From contig NZ_NIWU01000001.1 of assembly GCF_002236105.1 (NCBI RefSeq), positions 1,488,001-1,552,000 on the forward strand: a stretch of 64,000 nt of DNA. Direction: 5' to 3'. The position numbers and the translations under genes are program-made. Position 1 is the first letter of the stretch, and the number at the start of each line of letters is the position of its first letter. Below are positions 44,113 through 53,022 of the stretch, piece after piece. The notes beneath the pieces were generated by a model. That model saw nothing but the letters and a program-made list of their open reading frames with translations, did not search any database and was not told where the DNA came from. Origin of the DNA: Pseudomonas umsongensis. GTDB taxonomy: Bacteria > Pseudomonadota > Gammaproteobacteria > Pseudomonadales > Pseudomonadaceae.

Positions 44113-45972
44113 ATGCTTCGCGTGTTTGAACGAAGGCTCGATCCATTCCCTCCCGACGAAGCACCGCCGCCGCCTGTCGGCCTGATGCGGTTCCTGTGGG
44201 CCTGCACGCGCGGCGCCCGCGGTTATATCCTTGCGTTGGCGCTGCTCAGTGCCAGTGTGTCGATCTACGAAGCCTGGTTATTTTCCTTTCTTGGGCAGGT
44301 CGTGGACCTGCTCTCGACCTGGCAGGCCGGTGGCGATGCGAACGGGCAGGAAAGTTCTGTGCTGTGGGGTATCGCGACAGTGTTGGTCACCAGCATTGGG
44401 CTGGTGGCGCTACGTACCATGGTGCAGCACCAGATATTGGCCATCAACCTGCCGTTGCGGCTGCGCTGGGACTTCCATCGACTGATGCTGCGGCAAAGCC
44501 TTTCGTTCTTTTCCGATGAGTTCTCCGGTCGGGTCACCACCAAGGTGATGCAGACTGCACTGGGCGTGCGCGAAGTCCTGTTCACCCTTATCGAAATCGC
44601 ACCCGGAATTGGCGTTTATTTCATTGCGATCATCGCACTGGCCGGCGGCTTCGCCCTGAAACTCATGCTGCCTTTTATTGCCTGGGTCGCGTTGTTCGGG
44701 CTGGCCATGCTGTACTTTGTGCCGCGCCTGGGGCGAGTCGGGCAGGAACAGGCCCATGCGCGATCGTCGATGACGGGGCGTATTTCAGATGCCTATAGCA
44801 ACATCACCACCGTGAAACTGTTCTCGCACTCCAATCGTGAAGCGCATTTTGCGCGCGCGGCAATGGAGGACTTCAAGCAAACCGGCTTCCGCCAGATGCG
44901 CCTGGTCAGCCAGTTCGAGATCGTCAACCAGGCGCTGGTGGTGATGTTGATCATGGCCGCTGGCGGCTATGCCCTGTGGCTCTGGCACCAGGGCGAGGTC
45001 GGCGCGGGAGCGGTGGCGGCAATTACGGCCATGGCGTTGCGTATCAATGGCATGTCGCACTGGATCATGTGGCAGATGGCTTCGCTGTTCGAAAGCATCG
45101 GCACCGTGCAGGATGGCATGGCAACCCTGACCCGAGGTCCCAAGGTGCAGGACGCGCCGAACGCTGGCGTACTGGTGCCCTCTGGCGGCGCGGTGACCTT
45201 TGACAACGTGAGCTTCAACTACAACGGTGAACGCCAGGTGCTCGACGGATTGAGCCTGACTATCCACCCAGGCGAAAAAATCGGCCTGGTGGGCCGTTCC
45301 GGCGCAGGCAAATCGACGCTGATCAATCTGCTGCTGCGCTTCTATGACGTCGACAGCGGTGAGATTCGCATCGACGGGCAAAACATCGCTCAGGTGACAC
45401 AAGACAGTCTGCGGGCCGCTATCGGCATGGTCACCCAGGATACGTCCCTGCTGCACCGCTCGATTCGCGACAACATCGCCTACGGCCGCCCGGACGCGAC
45501 CGACGCCCAGGTGCGCAGCGCCGCGATTAATGCCCAAGCCGACGGTTTCATCAGCCAACTGAGTGATCGGCAAGGCCATAGCGGCTATGACACCCTGGTG
45601 GGTGAGCGCGGCATCAAGCTCTCGGGCGGCCAGCGCCAACGCATTGCCATCGCCCGGGTGATGCTCAAGAACGCGCCAATTCTGTTGTTGGACGAGGCCA
45701 CGAGTGCCCTGGATTCTGAAGTTGAAGTCGCCATCCAGGAAAGCCTCGATGAAATGATGCAGGGCAAGACCGTCATCGCCATCGCCCATCGGCTGTCGAC
45801 GATTGCGGCCATGGATCGACTCATTGTCATGGACGAGGGACGTATCATCGAACAGGGTACCCATGCGCAATTGCTGGCAAAAAACGGCACCTACGCGCGG
45901 CTGTGGCAGCATCAAAGTGGCGGTTTCCTGGGAGAGGATCAGGGGGTGGCTGAGGCGATGGATCAGGCGTGA
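44113..45972 (+). CDS. MsbA-like ABC exporter (fused membrane and ATPase domains)
   Basis: 619 residues. Six membrane segments in residues about 30-310 (YILALALLSASVSIYEAWLFSFLG; LWGIATVLVTSIGLVALRTMV and others), then an ATPase domain with Walker A GRSGAGKST, Q-loop VTQDTSLLHRSI, signature LSGGQRQRIAIARVMLK, Walker B ILLLDEATSALD and switch AIAHRLST. Half-transporters of this kind act as homodimers exporting lipids, peptides or drugs. Start ATG 44113 follows GGAGATCACA. A possible CpxR box lies upstream. Substrate not evident. Confidence 0.92.
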   Translation: MLRVFERRLDPFPPDEAPPPPVGLMRFLWACTRGARGYILALALLSASVSIYEAWLFSFLGQVVDLLSTWQAGGDANGQESSVLWGIATVLVTSIGLVALRTMVQHQILAINLPLRLRWDFHRLMLRQSLSFFSDEFSGRVTTKVMQTALGVREVLFTLIEIAPGIGVYFIAIIALAGGFALKLMLPFIAWVALFGLAMLYFVPRLGRVGQEQAHARSSMTGRISDAYSNITTVKLFSHSNREAHFARAAMEDFKQTGFRQMRLVSQFEIVNQALVVMLIMAAGGYALWLWHQGEVGAGAVAAITAMALRINGMSHWIMWQMASLFESIGTVQDGMATLTRGPKVQDAPNAGVLVPSGGAVTFDNVSFNYNGERQVLDGLSLTIHPGEKIGLVGRSGAGKSTLINLLLRFYDVDSGEIRIDGQNIAQVTQDSLRAAIGMVTQDTSLLHRSIRDNIAYGRPDATDAQVRSAAINAQADGFISQLSDRQGHSGYDTLVGERGIKLSGGQRQRIAIARVMLKNAPILLLDEATSALDSEVEVAIQESLDEMMQGKTVIAIAHRLSTIAAMDRLIVMDEGRIIEQGTHAQLLAKNGTYARLWQHQSGGFLGEDQGVAEAMDQA

Positions 45973-46091
45973 GAGTGAATGGCGAGAGCGAACGCCGCCG
46001 ATGGTCGTAGCATCTCGCCTGCCACCGGCCTGTGGCTAAGCTTAATGAATCGGGGAGAATTGAAACCTGGGTACTCCCAAAGGAGACGATC

Positions 46092-46382
46092 ATGTATGCG
46101 GTAATAAGAACCTACCTCGGTGCAGGAGCCAAACAGCTTTTCGACCTTTTGGAACAGCGCCAGACCGACGTCGAAGCGCTCCTGCGGACAGTGCCTGGCC
46201 TCGTCAGCTACACACTGCTCAATACCGGGGATGGTGGGACCTCAGTGACGGTTTGCACGGACAAGGCCGGCAGCGATGCGAGCTTGAAAGTTGCACGCGA
46301 ATGGATTCAGAAAAATGCATCGAATATCCACGCGAACCCGCCGATCGTGACGGAAGGTCCGGTGATTGTGCAGATCAATTAG
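46092..46382 (+). CDS. Small dimeric alpha-beta-barrel-like protein (ABM/EthD-like)
   Basis: 96 residues from ATG 46092, 5 bases after AGGAGA. The layout is a short beta-alpha-beta ferredoxin-like fold: MYAVIRTYLGAGAKQLFDLLEQRQTDVEALLRTVPGLVSYTLLNTGDGGTSVTVCTDKAGSDASLKVAREWI. This fits antibiotic-biosynthesis-monooxygenase-like or stress-response barrel proteins. No catalytic function can be assigned. A convergent terminator follows. Confidence 0.78.
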   Translation: MYAVIRTYLGAGAKQLFDLLEQRQTDVEALLRTVPGLVSYTLLNTGDGGTSVTVCTDKAGSDASLKVAREWIQKNASNIHANPPIVTEGPVIVQIN

Positions 46383-46416
46383 CGCGTCCTTGCGACTGAT
46401 CTCAATCCTATCGAAA

Positions 46417-46443
46417 TCAAGCCCCGAAAAAATCGGGGCTTGA
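46417..46443. terminator. Hairpin terminator between convergent genes
   Basis: TCAAGCCCCGA-AAAA-TCGGGGCTTGA, a perfect 11-bp stem between the barrel-fold gene and the KGG-repeat gene. No long T-run. Confidence 0.75.
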
Positions 46444-46457
46444 TGATTCAGACAGCA

Positions 46458-46808
46458 TCAGGGTTTGCGTCCTCCACCTCCGCTCATCCCGTCATCTTTG
46501 CGTCCCATATCAGACTTATCGCGATCATCGGCAAAATTACCGCCGCGTCCGCTTCCTTGCCCAGTGCTGGACGATTGGTCTGCCCTGTTGCCTTGTTGTC
46601 CGCCTGAAGCCTGGCCGCCTTTCTGGCCTGGCTTGGTCATATTTTCCTTATCATCGGCAAATTCGCCTCCGCGATTGCCTTGCCCGCCTCCGGACATGCG
46701 ATCGTTATCGCGCGATTGTTGCCCGCCGGAAGCCTGACCACCTTTTTTACCGGCTTCATTGGTCTTGTCCCAGTCGCTGCCGGGATTTTTATTTCCTGTA
46801 TTGGCCAT
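46458..46808 (-). CDS. KGG-repeat (stress-induced, con-10/GsiB-like) hydrophilic protein
   Basis: 116 residues from ATG 46808, 8 bases after GAGGTG; an ATG two codons earlier is too close to that site. Two KKGGQASGGQQ / QKGGQASGGQQ motifs are separated by Gly-rich, acidic linkers (GGEFADDKENM; GGNFADDRDKSDM). No Cys, no hydrophobic core; probably intrinsically disordered. Related proteins in bacteria are induced by the general stress response and desiccation. Transcribed away from the ClpP-like gene. Confidence 0.88.
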   Translation of the reverse strand: MANTGNKNPGSDWDKTNEAGKKGGQASGGQQSRDNDRMSGGGQGNRGGEFADDKENMTKPGQKGGQASGGQQGNRADQSSSTGQGSGRGGNFADDRDKSDMGRKDDGMSGGGGRKP

Positions 46809-47068
46809 TTTCATTCACCTCTGCATCGTTGGTACGAGCTTGGGCCCGTATACGTCGGAGGACGCACAAAACAGAAAGTTTGAACCGAATTATCGTACTT
46901 GCGACGAGTGGATCCGGGCATTTGGTTCAATTGGAATTGCGCTCATTCGATGGATGGCGAGCATCGGATAGAGCGGCAATCTGCGAGGGTTTCAAGATCA
47001 ACCGCTCGATGTTTACTAGACTTGATAACGCGTGGAAGTCCTCCAGGCATCATCCAGGTAGTCTATCG

Positions 47069-47626
47069 ATGACTGAACATATCGTGCATTTTCATTGCCA
47101 GATCGATCAGGGAACGACTGAGCGCTTCCGGGACTGTTGCCTCGAAGCCATCGATGAAGGCGCCACCTCCCTACTCCTCAATCTGTCTACGAGCGGCGGT
47201 AGCACCAACTTTGGATTCACCCTCTATACGTTCCTGAAGTCACTGCCGGTACCGCTGTGCGCAATCAACGCGGGTAACATCGAATCCATGGGCATCATCA
47301 TGTTCCTGGCGGCAGGCCGGCGCATCACCTCCCCTCACTCACGCTTCCTGATCCACCCGATGAACTGGTACTTCAGCCAGAAATCGGTCGACCACCAGCG
47401 CCTGCGCGAATACCTGTCGAGCCTTGATAACGACCTTGCGCGTTACGTGCAGATTTTCACCCTCGAAACGGCTGAGGCAGAGACCAAGCTCGACATTTTC
47501 CATTGCCTTTCGGCGGAAGAAAAAGTCATCGCTGCACACGAATCCCTGGCCTATGGCATTGCCCATGAGATGAAGCAGATGATGTTCGCTGACGATGTCA
47601 AGCATTGGAAAGTCAGCGGTGGATGA
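47069..47626 (+). CDS. Orphan ClpP-like serine protease
   Basis: 185 residues from ATG 47069; in-frame codons upstream show no family similarity. ClpP fold features: [52 protein letters not shown], with the catalytic Ser in ESMG and the His in [11 protein letters not shown]. The canonical ClpP sequence GAASMG is altered to NIESMG, and the N-terminal propeptide and axial loop of housekeeping ClpP are absent. No Clp ATPase partner is nearby. It may act on its own or as a diverged ClpP-family peptidase. Confidence 0.83.
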   Translation: MTEHIVHFHCQIDQGTTERFRDCCLEAIDEGATSLLLNLSTSGGSTNFGFTLYTFLKSLPVPLCAINAGNIESMGIIMFLAAGRRITSPHSRFLIHPMNWYFSQKSVDHQRLREYLSSLDNDLARYVQIFTLETAEAETKLDIFHCLSAEEKVIAAHESLAYGIAHEMKQMMFADDVKHWKVSGG

Positions 47627-47681
47627 ACCGGGTGCAATGGTTCCGCCATGGACGGGCGTCCCGTGCGCGATGCTGCCTGTT

Positions 47682-47858
47682 GCTGAACCCCTGGGCGCGG
47701 ACGGACTGATTCGCAAGGCGATGATCTACGCCAACATCATCGGCTGTGACCTCGGCCCGAAGATCACCCCCATCGGCAGTCTCGCCACCCTCCTCTGGCT
47801 GCACGTGCTCGAACGCAAGGACATGCGCATCACCTGGGGCTACTACTTCAAGGTTGGT
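47682..47858 (+). pseudogene. arsB: arsB (arsenite efflux pump) C-terminal relic
   Basis: One frame reads [46 protein letters not shown] and on to WGYYFKVG, the conserved last third of ArsB. The N-terminal two thirds and the very end are missing. It joins directly to an arsH fragment in another frame, so an internal deletion has fused two genes of an ars operon. Confidence 0.85.
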
Positions 47859-47860
47859 AT

Positions 47861-48241
47861 CCACACATCCTGCTGTTGTACGGCTCGACCCGCGAACGCT
47901 CGTTCAGCCGCCTGCTGGTCGAAGAAGCCGCGCGCCTGCTGGAGCATTTCGGCGCAGAGACGCGCATCTTCAATCCGTCCAGTTTGCGGCTGCCCGACGA
48001 TGCTCCTGCCGCCCACCCCAAAGTCCAGGAGCTGCGCGAACTGTTGCAGTGGTCCAAAGGCCAGGTCGGGTGTTCGCCGGAACGCCATGGCGCGATGTCG
48101 GCCTTGTTCAAGGCGCAGATCGACTGGGTTCCCCTGGAACTCGGTGCCGTTCGCCCCACCCAGGGCAAGACGCTTGCAGTGATGCAGGTGTGTGGCGGCT
48201 CGCAGACGTTCAACGTGGTCAATCAGCTTCTTCGGCCATAA
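47861..48241 (+). pseudogene. arsH: arsH N-terminal/central relic
   Basis: From 47861 the frame reads [42 protein letters not shown], then [71 protein letters not shown]. This is ArsH (NADPH-flavin organoarsenical oxidase) without its first residues and without the C-terminal part. It ends early at TAA (LLRP-stop). It follows the arsB relic without any intergenic gap. Both pieces are still recognisable, so the deletion is probably recent. Confidence 0.87.
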
Positions 48242-48279
48242 TGACCTGTCATGCACAGCCATCGGCGGGAACCTTTCAG

Positions 48280-48771
48280 ATGATCTCGATTGAACTGCAC
48301 GCGGCCCAACGCGACGAACTGCAGACCATTGAAAACCTGATGCAGTTCTACACCTATGATTTCAGCGAGTGGGTGCCGCTGAAGCTGGGTGAGCATGGCT
48401 TCTTCAATATCCTGCCCCTCTCGGACTACTGGCGAAAACCCGCGACCCAGGCATTTCTGATCCGGGTCGATGGGGAGTTGGCCGGGTTCGTCACCGTGGA
48501 TGACGAAATCCACGTGCCCGATGCCCGCTACAACATCGGTTATCTGTTCGTCAGTCGGGGCTTTCGTGGCCAGGGCGTCGCCAGGTTTGTCGTGTCCACC
48601 CTGTTGAACCGACTCCCCGGTCGATGGCAAATTTTCCATGTCGAGGCGAACCAGCCGGCACGGCTGTTCTGGGCGGCGGTGATTCCTGAGGCGACGCAAA
48701 ACCGGTTCAGCGCTCATCAACTGTACATCCAGGGGTTGCCGTGCACTGTTTACTGTTTTGAGAAAGCGTAA
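48280..48771 (+). CDS. GNAT-family N-acetyltransferase
   Basis: 163 residues from ATG 48280 (MISIELHAAQRDELQTIENLM); ATG 48241 would abut the arsH relic and has no visible ribosome-binding site. The acetyl-CoA motif is in GYLFVSRGFRGQGVARFVVSTLL (R-G-x-G-V-A), followed by FHVEANQPARLFW. Close in layout to the YdaF-like predicted acetyltransferases. Substrate unknown. A REP doublet follows. Confidence 0.85.
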   Translation: MISIELHAAQRDELQTIENLMQFYTYDFSEWVPLKLGEHGFFNILPLSDYWRKPATQAFLIRVDGELAGFVTVDDEIHVPDARYNIGYLFVSRGFRGQGVARFVVSTLLNRLPGRWQIFHVEANQPARLFWAAVIPEATQNRFSAHQLYIQGLPCTVYCFEKA

Positions 48772-48780
48772 GCCCTGTCC

Positions 48781-48881
48781 CTGTAGGAGCGAGCATGCTC
48801 GCGAAAAACCTCAGGGCACTGCGGGGTGTCAGGCTCCCCGCGTCATCGTTGACCTCCATCGCGAGCATGCTCGCTCCTACA
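48781..48881. repeat. REP doublet (GTAGGAGCGAGCATGCTCGC type)
   Basis: Inverted CTGTAGGAGCGAGCATGCTC / GAGCATGCTCGCTCCTACA arms spaced by about 55 bases, just after the GNAT gene. Confidence 0.92.
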
Positions 48882-49405
48882 CGGGGGGAGAGAAAGACCT
48901 CCTGCCTAATTCCAAATCGGCTTTGTCAGACAATATGTAGTGACTAAAAATATTCACTACAAAACCGTTGACGCCTTCGATTTGCCCTTGCATGATGCAG
49001 ACATCTCCCCGATCGGGAGTACTGGTAACACGCTTGAGCAAGCTCGTCTGACCGCCGAGCTGTTTTTTCCGGATACACGCTGCCCACAAGGCAGATTGAA
49101 GAAGCTGACCTGGCCTGAACGTCCAGTACAAGGGCGAGAAGCGCTGGCGATCCATCCTCATGATGCTTGTGGCCGACCCTGAAAACGTCGGCTGGGGCCA
49201 AAGGTTATCGCCGCTTCTCTTCGTTGTGACGCTATTGCGTAGCAGTTATTCAACACGACTACATGCAACAGACGCGGGACCCCGTCGATTTCGGCGGACG
49301 ACTGCTGACGTCCTGGTTTCGGTGCCAGGGATCAACTAACCGATGGGCTACATGTATTAGCGAATCAACTTTGAAAGATCACCAAATGGTCAAGGGGGCT
49401 TTATC
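48882..49405. other. Gene-poor stretch, no supported gene
   Basis: About 520 bases with lower GC than the flanks at its left end (TAAAAATATTCACTACAAAA region near 48945). Open frames on both strands are short, overlap each other and show no recognisable motif. It may hold remnants of decayed genes next to the ars relic. I see no RNA gene or regulatory structure. Confidence 0.5.
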
Positions 49406-49735
49406 ATGAATCTGAACAATCAACCGACTATCGAAGAGCTGGCTCGCATGTTCGCGGCGCAAAAAGACAGTCACGACAGCCATATCCTGTGGATCAGCAA
49501 ATCGGGCCAGGTGCATATCGACTGCCTGTCGCCACATGCCCATGAAGCGGAGTTCGACCAGAACAACCAGAACCTGCTGGCCCGACTGAAAATGTACCGT
49601 CGCGGCCATGGCTATGTTGGCAAGAAGGCCGCTGCCGACAAGGACTTCATCGGTAATGTCCTGCAAACGCTGAAACAGGCCTGGGACTCGCTGCAGGGCC
49701 AGAACGAAGTTCGGGTGATTGACCGGTTCTACTGA
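49406..49735 (+). CDS. Conserved-looking small hypothetical protein
   Basis: 109 residues, hydrophilic, no membrane segment or signal peptide (MNLNNQPTIEELARMFAAQKDSHDSHILWISKSGQVHIDCLSPHAHEAEF...). Codon use is normal for the genome, GGGGG precedes ATG by about 10 bases, and a good terminator follows, so it is a real gene. I do not recognise the family. An isolated gene in a gene-poor stretch. Confidence 0.8.
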   Translation: MNLNNQPTIEELARMFAAQKDSHDSHILWISKSGQVHIDCLSPHAHEAEFDQNNQNLLARLKMYRRGHGYVGKKAAADKDFIGNVLQTLKQAWDSLQGQNEVRVIDRFY

Positions 49736-49752
49736 TAATCCATAGCCATAAG

Positions 49753-49789
49753 AAGTCCCCTCTCAAGTTTTTTGAGCGGGGACTTTTTT
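49753..49789 (+). terminator. Rho-independent terminator
   Basis: Stem AAGTCCCCTCTCAA / TTGAGCGGGGACTT (one mismatch) followed by TTTTT, 18 bases after the stop of the 109-residue gene. Confidence 0.9.
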
Positions 49790-50352
49790 GTTTACTACGT
49801 AAAATCAAGCAAGGTAGCGAAGCAGCAGTCCGTTTTGCCCGTAACCCGTGTCCAGTTTTCCATTGAGAAGAAACACATAAACATGACGACACGCTCACCG
49901 TTCACGTTGGCGTTGCCCGACAACACAAGTTTATCCTCACAAACTTGCACCATGCGAAGGATGACTGATGGATATTCCGAATGTCGGGTATCTACGTAAT
50001 ATTTACCCCGTTGAAACTCGGATCAGGTTGACCATTTTTCAGCAGACGTATGAGAAGCCCCCCATACACCATCAAGATCTTTTCATCGGCAGATATCAGA
50101 AGGGGGTCGACGGGTCGCCGTCGATTAATAGCTCACCCTTAAAATCGTCGGAACCTGGGGATTCGTCAGGCAGTGGGATGACTGATTTCCATGGTGACTA
50201 CACGGGTTCAGCCCCGGAGCTTTATTAAGTCGGCGAAAAGCATGGCGCGTCTACTGTCAAACTTGACAGTAGACAACCCCACCTTTTGCAGAGAAAACCG
50301 TAAAGGTGCCTCTCACGTTCGAACAATATAAAGATGCTGCGACAGGCCTTTT
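49790..50352. other. AT-richer stretch with a doubtful small ORF
   Basis: About 560 bases. The only candidate is an 86-codon frame at 49968-50228 (MDIPNVGYLRNIYPVETRIRLTIF...), preceded by an overlapping frame from 49884 (MTTRSPFTLALPDNT...). Neither has a recognisable domain or a clear ribosome-binding site. Codon use differs from neighbours and a palindrome follows at 50249. It could be a decayed or foreign gene. Confidence 0.35.
50249..50274. repeat. Perfect 12-bp inverted repeat with 2-base loop
   Basis: GTCTACTGTCAA-AC-TTGACAGTAGAC, 20 bases after the stop of the doubtful ORF and 79 bases after which the ProA-like stop lies. No T-run, so it could be an operator, a recombination site or a factor-assisted terminator. 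Confidence 0.75.
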
Positions 50353-51855
50353 TTAGCGTTTGATGCCCAGATCTATTTGGGTCATGCGACTGCGAATGGT
50401 GAACACACCATCACCTGAAAGAATTGCACTGCGCGCAAATAGCCGCCCGCTCTCCCAATTCGACAGGCCCAGCTCCGGCTTGTTGAGTGCGTACTGACCA
50501 TCGACCCAACGGGTGATCCCGTTGCCGACAAAAGGCGCGTTGACCGCGTTGTAGAAGCGTTCCTGAGTCGCTGCAGCTTCGCTGAGCAGCGACACGGTGA
50601 ACTGCGGGCTGTAGCGATTGAACAAGGCGATGGCGCTGTCCAGGTCGTCGACGATCTTCAGGCTGACTTCGGGGGTTTCTTCCCACTCCCACTCGCGACC
50701 CAGTTGATCTTCCGGCAACGCTTCGGCCAGTGCTTCGGTGCGGTAGCCTTCGGCGCGGTAGACCTCGACGCTGGCGGTTTGCCAATCCGCCGGCAGGAAC
50801 GCTTCGCTGCCTTCCACGATGTGCAACTTGCAGCCCTGCCCCCGTGCCTTGCCTGCCTGTTGCAGCGCATCGAGAAACAGCGGCACCAGGTCAGCGGCGC
50901 GGTCGCGCTGGATAAGGCAGACGTTCAGGGTGTTGCAGACCTTGCGGTCCAGGGAGTTGCGCACCACAGCGGCGAAGCGCGTGGCATCTGCGTCGATGTC
51001 GGCGATCAACCAGGCACCACCGGTGCCATGGAGGCTGACGGCGGTGCCGGCCTGTTGCGCGATGCTGCCCAATTGACTGACGGCGCGCCCCGAACCACGG
51101 GCGACGGCCAGGGACAGACGGCGGTCGGCGAACATCGCCCACCCGGCGGCGTGATTGACGCTTTCCACCAACGACACCGCACCGGCTGGTAATCCGGTGG
51201 CGTTCAATGCCGGGTTCAATGCGTGAGTGACGATGGCCTGGGCCGTGCCCAACGCGTCGCTGCCAATGCGCAGCACCGCGGTGTTACCGGTGCGCAACAC
51301 ACCGGCGGCATCGGCGAAGACATTCGGCCTGCCCTCGAAGACGAACGCGACGATACCCAGCGGCGAGACCACCTGTTCGACTTTCCAGCCGTCGTGCTCA
51401 ACGCAACTGATCACTTTGCCGCGGGTGGCCGATGCATCGCGCCAGGCGCGCAGGCCGGCAATCATGTCGCGACGCATGCGCTCATCGGCCAGCAAACGCG
51501 TGGTCGAGCGGCCACGAGCCTTGGCCCGCTCGATGTCGGCCAGGTTTGCGGCCTCGATCAAGGCCCAGCACTCAGGCGTCTCCAGGCGTTGGGCAAACTC
51601 ATCGAAGAAGGCGCTGATGGCCTGGTCCGACACCGTCGACATCGCCTTGAACGCCGCTTCGGCACGTTCGATCGCCACCGCTGCCGCTTGCTGGTCAGCC
51701 ACCGGAATCAGCAACAGTTCGCCGCTGACCTGCTCCACCAACAGGTGGTCACCGGGCGCAAAGCGTGCCGCCAGTTCGGGGCTGACCACAGTGACACGAT
51801 TACCGGCGAAAGGGATCGGCGTGCCAGCGACTAGACGTTCGAGCGCAAGAGACAT
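50353..51855 (-). CDS. ProA-like (glutamate-5-semialdehyde dehydrogenase family) NADP-dependent dehydrogenase
   Basis: 500 residues, about 80 longer than ProA. Shared motifs: VVSPLGIVAFVFEGRPNVFADAAGVLRTGNTAVLRIGSDALGTAQAI (cofactor region), catalytic Cys in DRKVCNTLNVCLI, SLKIVDDLDSAIALFNRYSPQFTVSLLSE. The extra N-terminal portion (AGTPIPFAGNRVTVVSPELAARFAPGDHLLVEQVSGELLLIPV) is not in ProA. No proB neighbour. It probably reduces or oxidises another gamma-acyl phosphate or semialdehyde; the canonical proA of this organism is expected elsewhere. Confidence 0.82.
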   Translation of the reverse strand: MSLALERLVAGTPIPFAGNRVTVVSPELAARFAPGDHLLVEQVSGELLLIPVADQQAAAVAIERAEAAFKAMSTVSDQAISAFFDEFAQRLETPECWALIEAANLADIERAKARGRSTTRLLADERMRRDMIAGLRAWRDASATRGKVISCVEHDGWKVEQVVSPLGIVAFVFEGRPNVFADAAGVLRTGNTAVLRIGSDALGTAQAIVTHALNPALNATGLPAGAVSLVESVNHAAGWAMFADRRLSLAVARGSGRAVSQLGSIAQQAGTAVSLHGTGGAWLIADIDADATRFAAVVRNSLDRKVCNTLNVCLIQRDRAADLVPLFLDALQQAGKARGQGCKLHIVEGSEAFLPADWQTASVEVYRAEGYRTEALAEALPEDQLGREWEWEETPEVSLKIVDDLDSAIALFNRYSPQFTVSLLSEAAATQERFYNAVNAPFVGNGITRWVDGQYALNKPELGLSNWESGRLFARSAILSGDGVFTIRSRMTQIDLGIKR

Positions 51856-52019
51856 GAAGCGGTATCACCATGCAATGGGCGGGCAGAAAATGTATAGCAA
51901 AAGCCGCCGAGCGTCATCCGCCACAGCCCTGCGCCGATAATCGCAAACCCGCCGGTGCCAGCCTGGCCCACCTACGCTTAAAGCGTACCCCCGCGTTTGC
52001 TGTTTCGAAGGAGGCCGTC

Positions 52020-52811
52020 ATGAGCAACGAATTCAGAAGCCATGGCGCAGCCCTTGACGACGAAGGTCTGGAAAACGCCCTGGACCTGGCCAAAGTCAGC
52101 GCTGCACAACTGTGGGCTGTTCTGGCAGTAGAAACCTCCGGCAACGGATTCTTTTCCGATCGCCGTCCGAAAATCCTTTTCGAGCGTCACGTCTTCAGCC
52201 GCTTGACCCACCAGGCGTTTGACGCACAACACCCCGATATCAGCAGCAAAAGCCCTGGCAACTATGGTGCGTCGGGGGACCACCAGTACGACCGGCTCAA
52301 CCAGGCGATCGAGCTTGACCGCAATGCGGCGCTGCAAAGCACGTCGTGGGGGCTGGGCCAGATCATGGGGTTCAACTTCGCTTCCACCGGTTCTGCAGAC
52401 GTTGAATCGATGGTCAGGCGCATGGTCCTGTCAGAGAACGAACAACTGTTGTGTATGGTCGGCACGTTGATCGGTGGCGGCTCCATCGCCGCGCTACGGG
52501 CCAAGGATTGGGCGAACTTCGCCCGTCGTTACAACGGCCCCAACTACGCCATCAACAACTACGACGTGCGGCTCAGTGCCGCGTATCAGAAGTTCTCTTA
52601 CGGCGGAACGCCCGACCTGAGGATTCGCACCGCGCAAACCTACCTGACGTACCTGGGCTGGCACCCCGGCACGATTGACGGCATTGTCGGCAAACAGACC
52701 CGGGATGCGATGAACCTGTATCAGGCCAAAGAAGGCCTGGAACTGACCACGGTGCTCGATGACGAGACGCTGGCGCATCTGCGCAGCCGGGTTCTGGCGT
52801 TGCCGCTCTGA
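52020..52811 (+). CDS. N-acetylmuramidase (DUF3380) with C-terminal peptidoglycan-binding domain
   Basis: 263 residues from ATG 52020, 7 bases after AAGGAGG. The muramidase part (LAVETSGNGFFSDRRPKILFERHVFSRLT; STSWGLGQIMGFNF; DWANFARRYNGPNYAINNYDVRLSAAY) is of the phage-endolysin DUF3380 type, with the catalytic Glu expected in LAVETSG. It is followed by a PG_binding_1 repeat (YLGWHPGTIDGIVGKQTRDAMNLYQAKEGLELTTVLDDETLAHL). No signal peptide is visible, so export would need a holin or another route. No other phage genes are near. Possibly a domesticated lysin. Confidence 0.87.
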   Translation: MSNEFRSHGAALDDEGLENALDLAKVSAAQLWAVLAVETSGNGFFSDRRPKILFERHVFSRLTHQAFDAQHPDISSKSPGNYGASGDHQYDRLNQAIELDRNAALQSTSWGLGQIMGFNFASTGSADVESMVRRMVLSENEQLLCMVGTLIGGGSIAALRAKDWANFARRYNGPNYAINNYDVRLSAAYQKFSYGGTPDLRIRTAQTYLTYLGWHPGTIDGIVGKQTRDAMNLYQAKEGLELTTVLDDETLAHLRSRVLALPL

Positions 52812-52832
52812 CTTGATGCCCACAAAGGTCCC

Positions 52833-52856
52833 TGTGGGAGCGGGCCCGCTCCCACA
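52833..52856. repeat. REP hairpin (TGTGGGAGCGGGCCCGCTCCCACA)
   Basis: A perfect 12+12 palindrome 20 bases after the muramidase gene; it is a compact REP copy and may terminate transcription. Confidence 0.85.
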
Positions 52857-53022
52857 TTTAAATGCATTCGAACTGAACGTATCAAAGTGTGTACAGCCCC
52901 GCCCCTGACACACCAGGCCTTCAAATTCCCGTGCCAACGACATACCGCAGATACACCCGGTTGATGAAATACCTCTCAACGGCCCCCCCGGTCCGACATC
53001 CCTGTCTTGAAGGAGATCAACC

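Noticed and set aside
48940..49201. Short frames on both strands in the gene-poor stretch
   Set aside because: They overlap each other, lack recognisable motifs and have no convincing ribosome-binding site.
52020..52811. Muramidase as evidence of a prophage
   Set aside because: No capsid, tail, holin, integrase or terminase gene is nearby; a lone lysin is insufficient.
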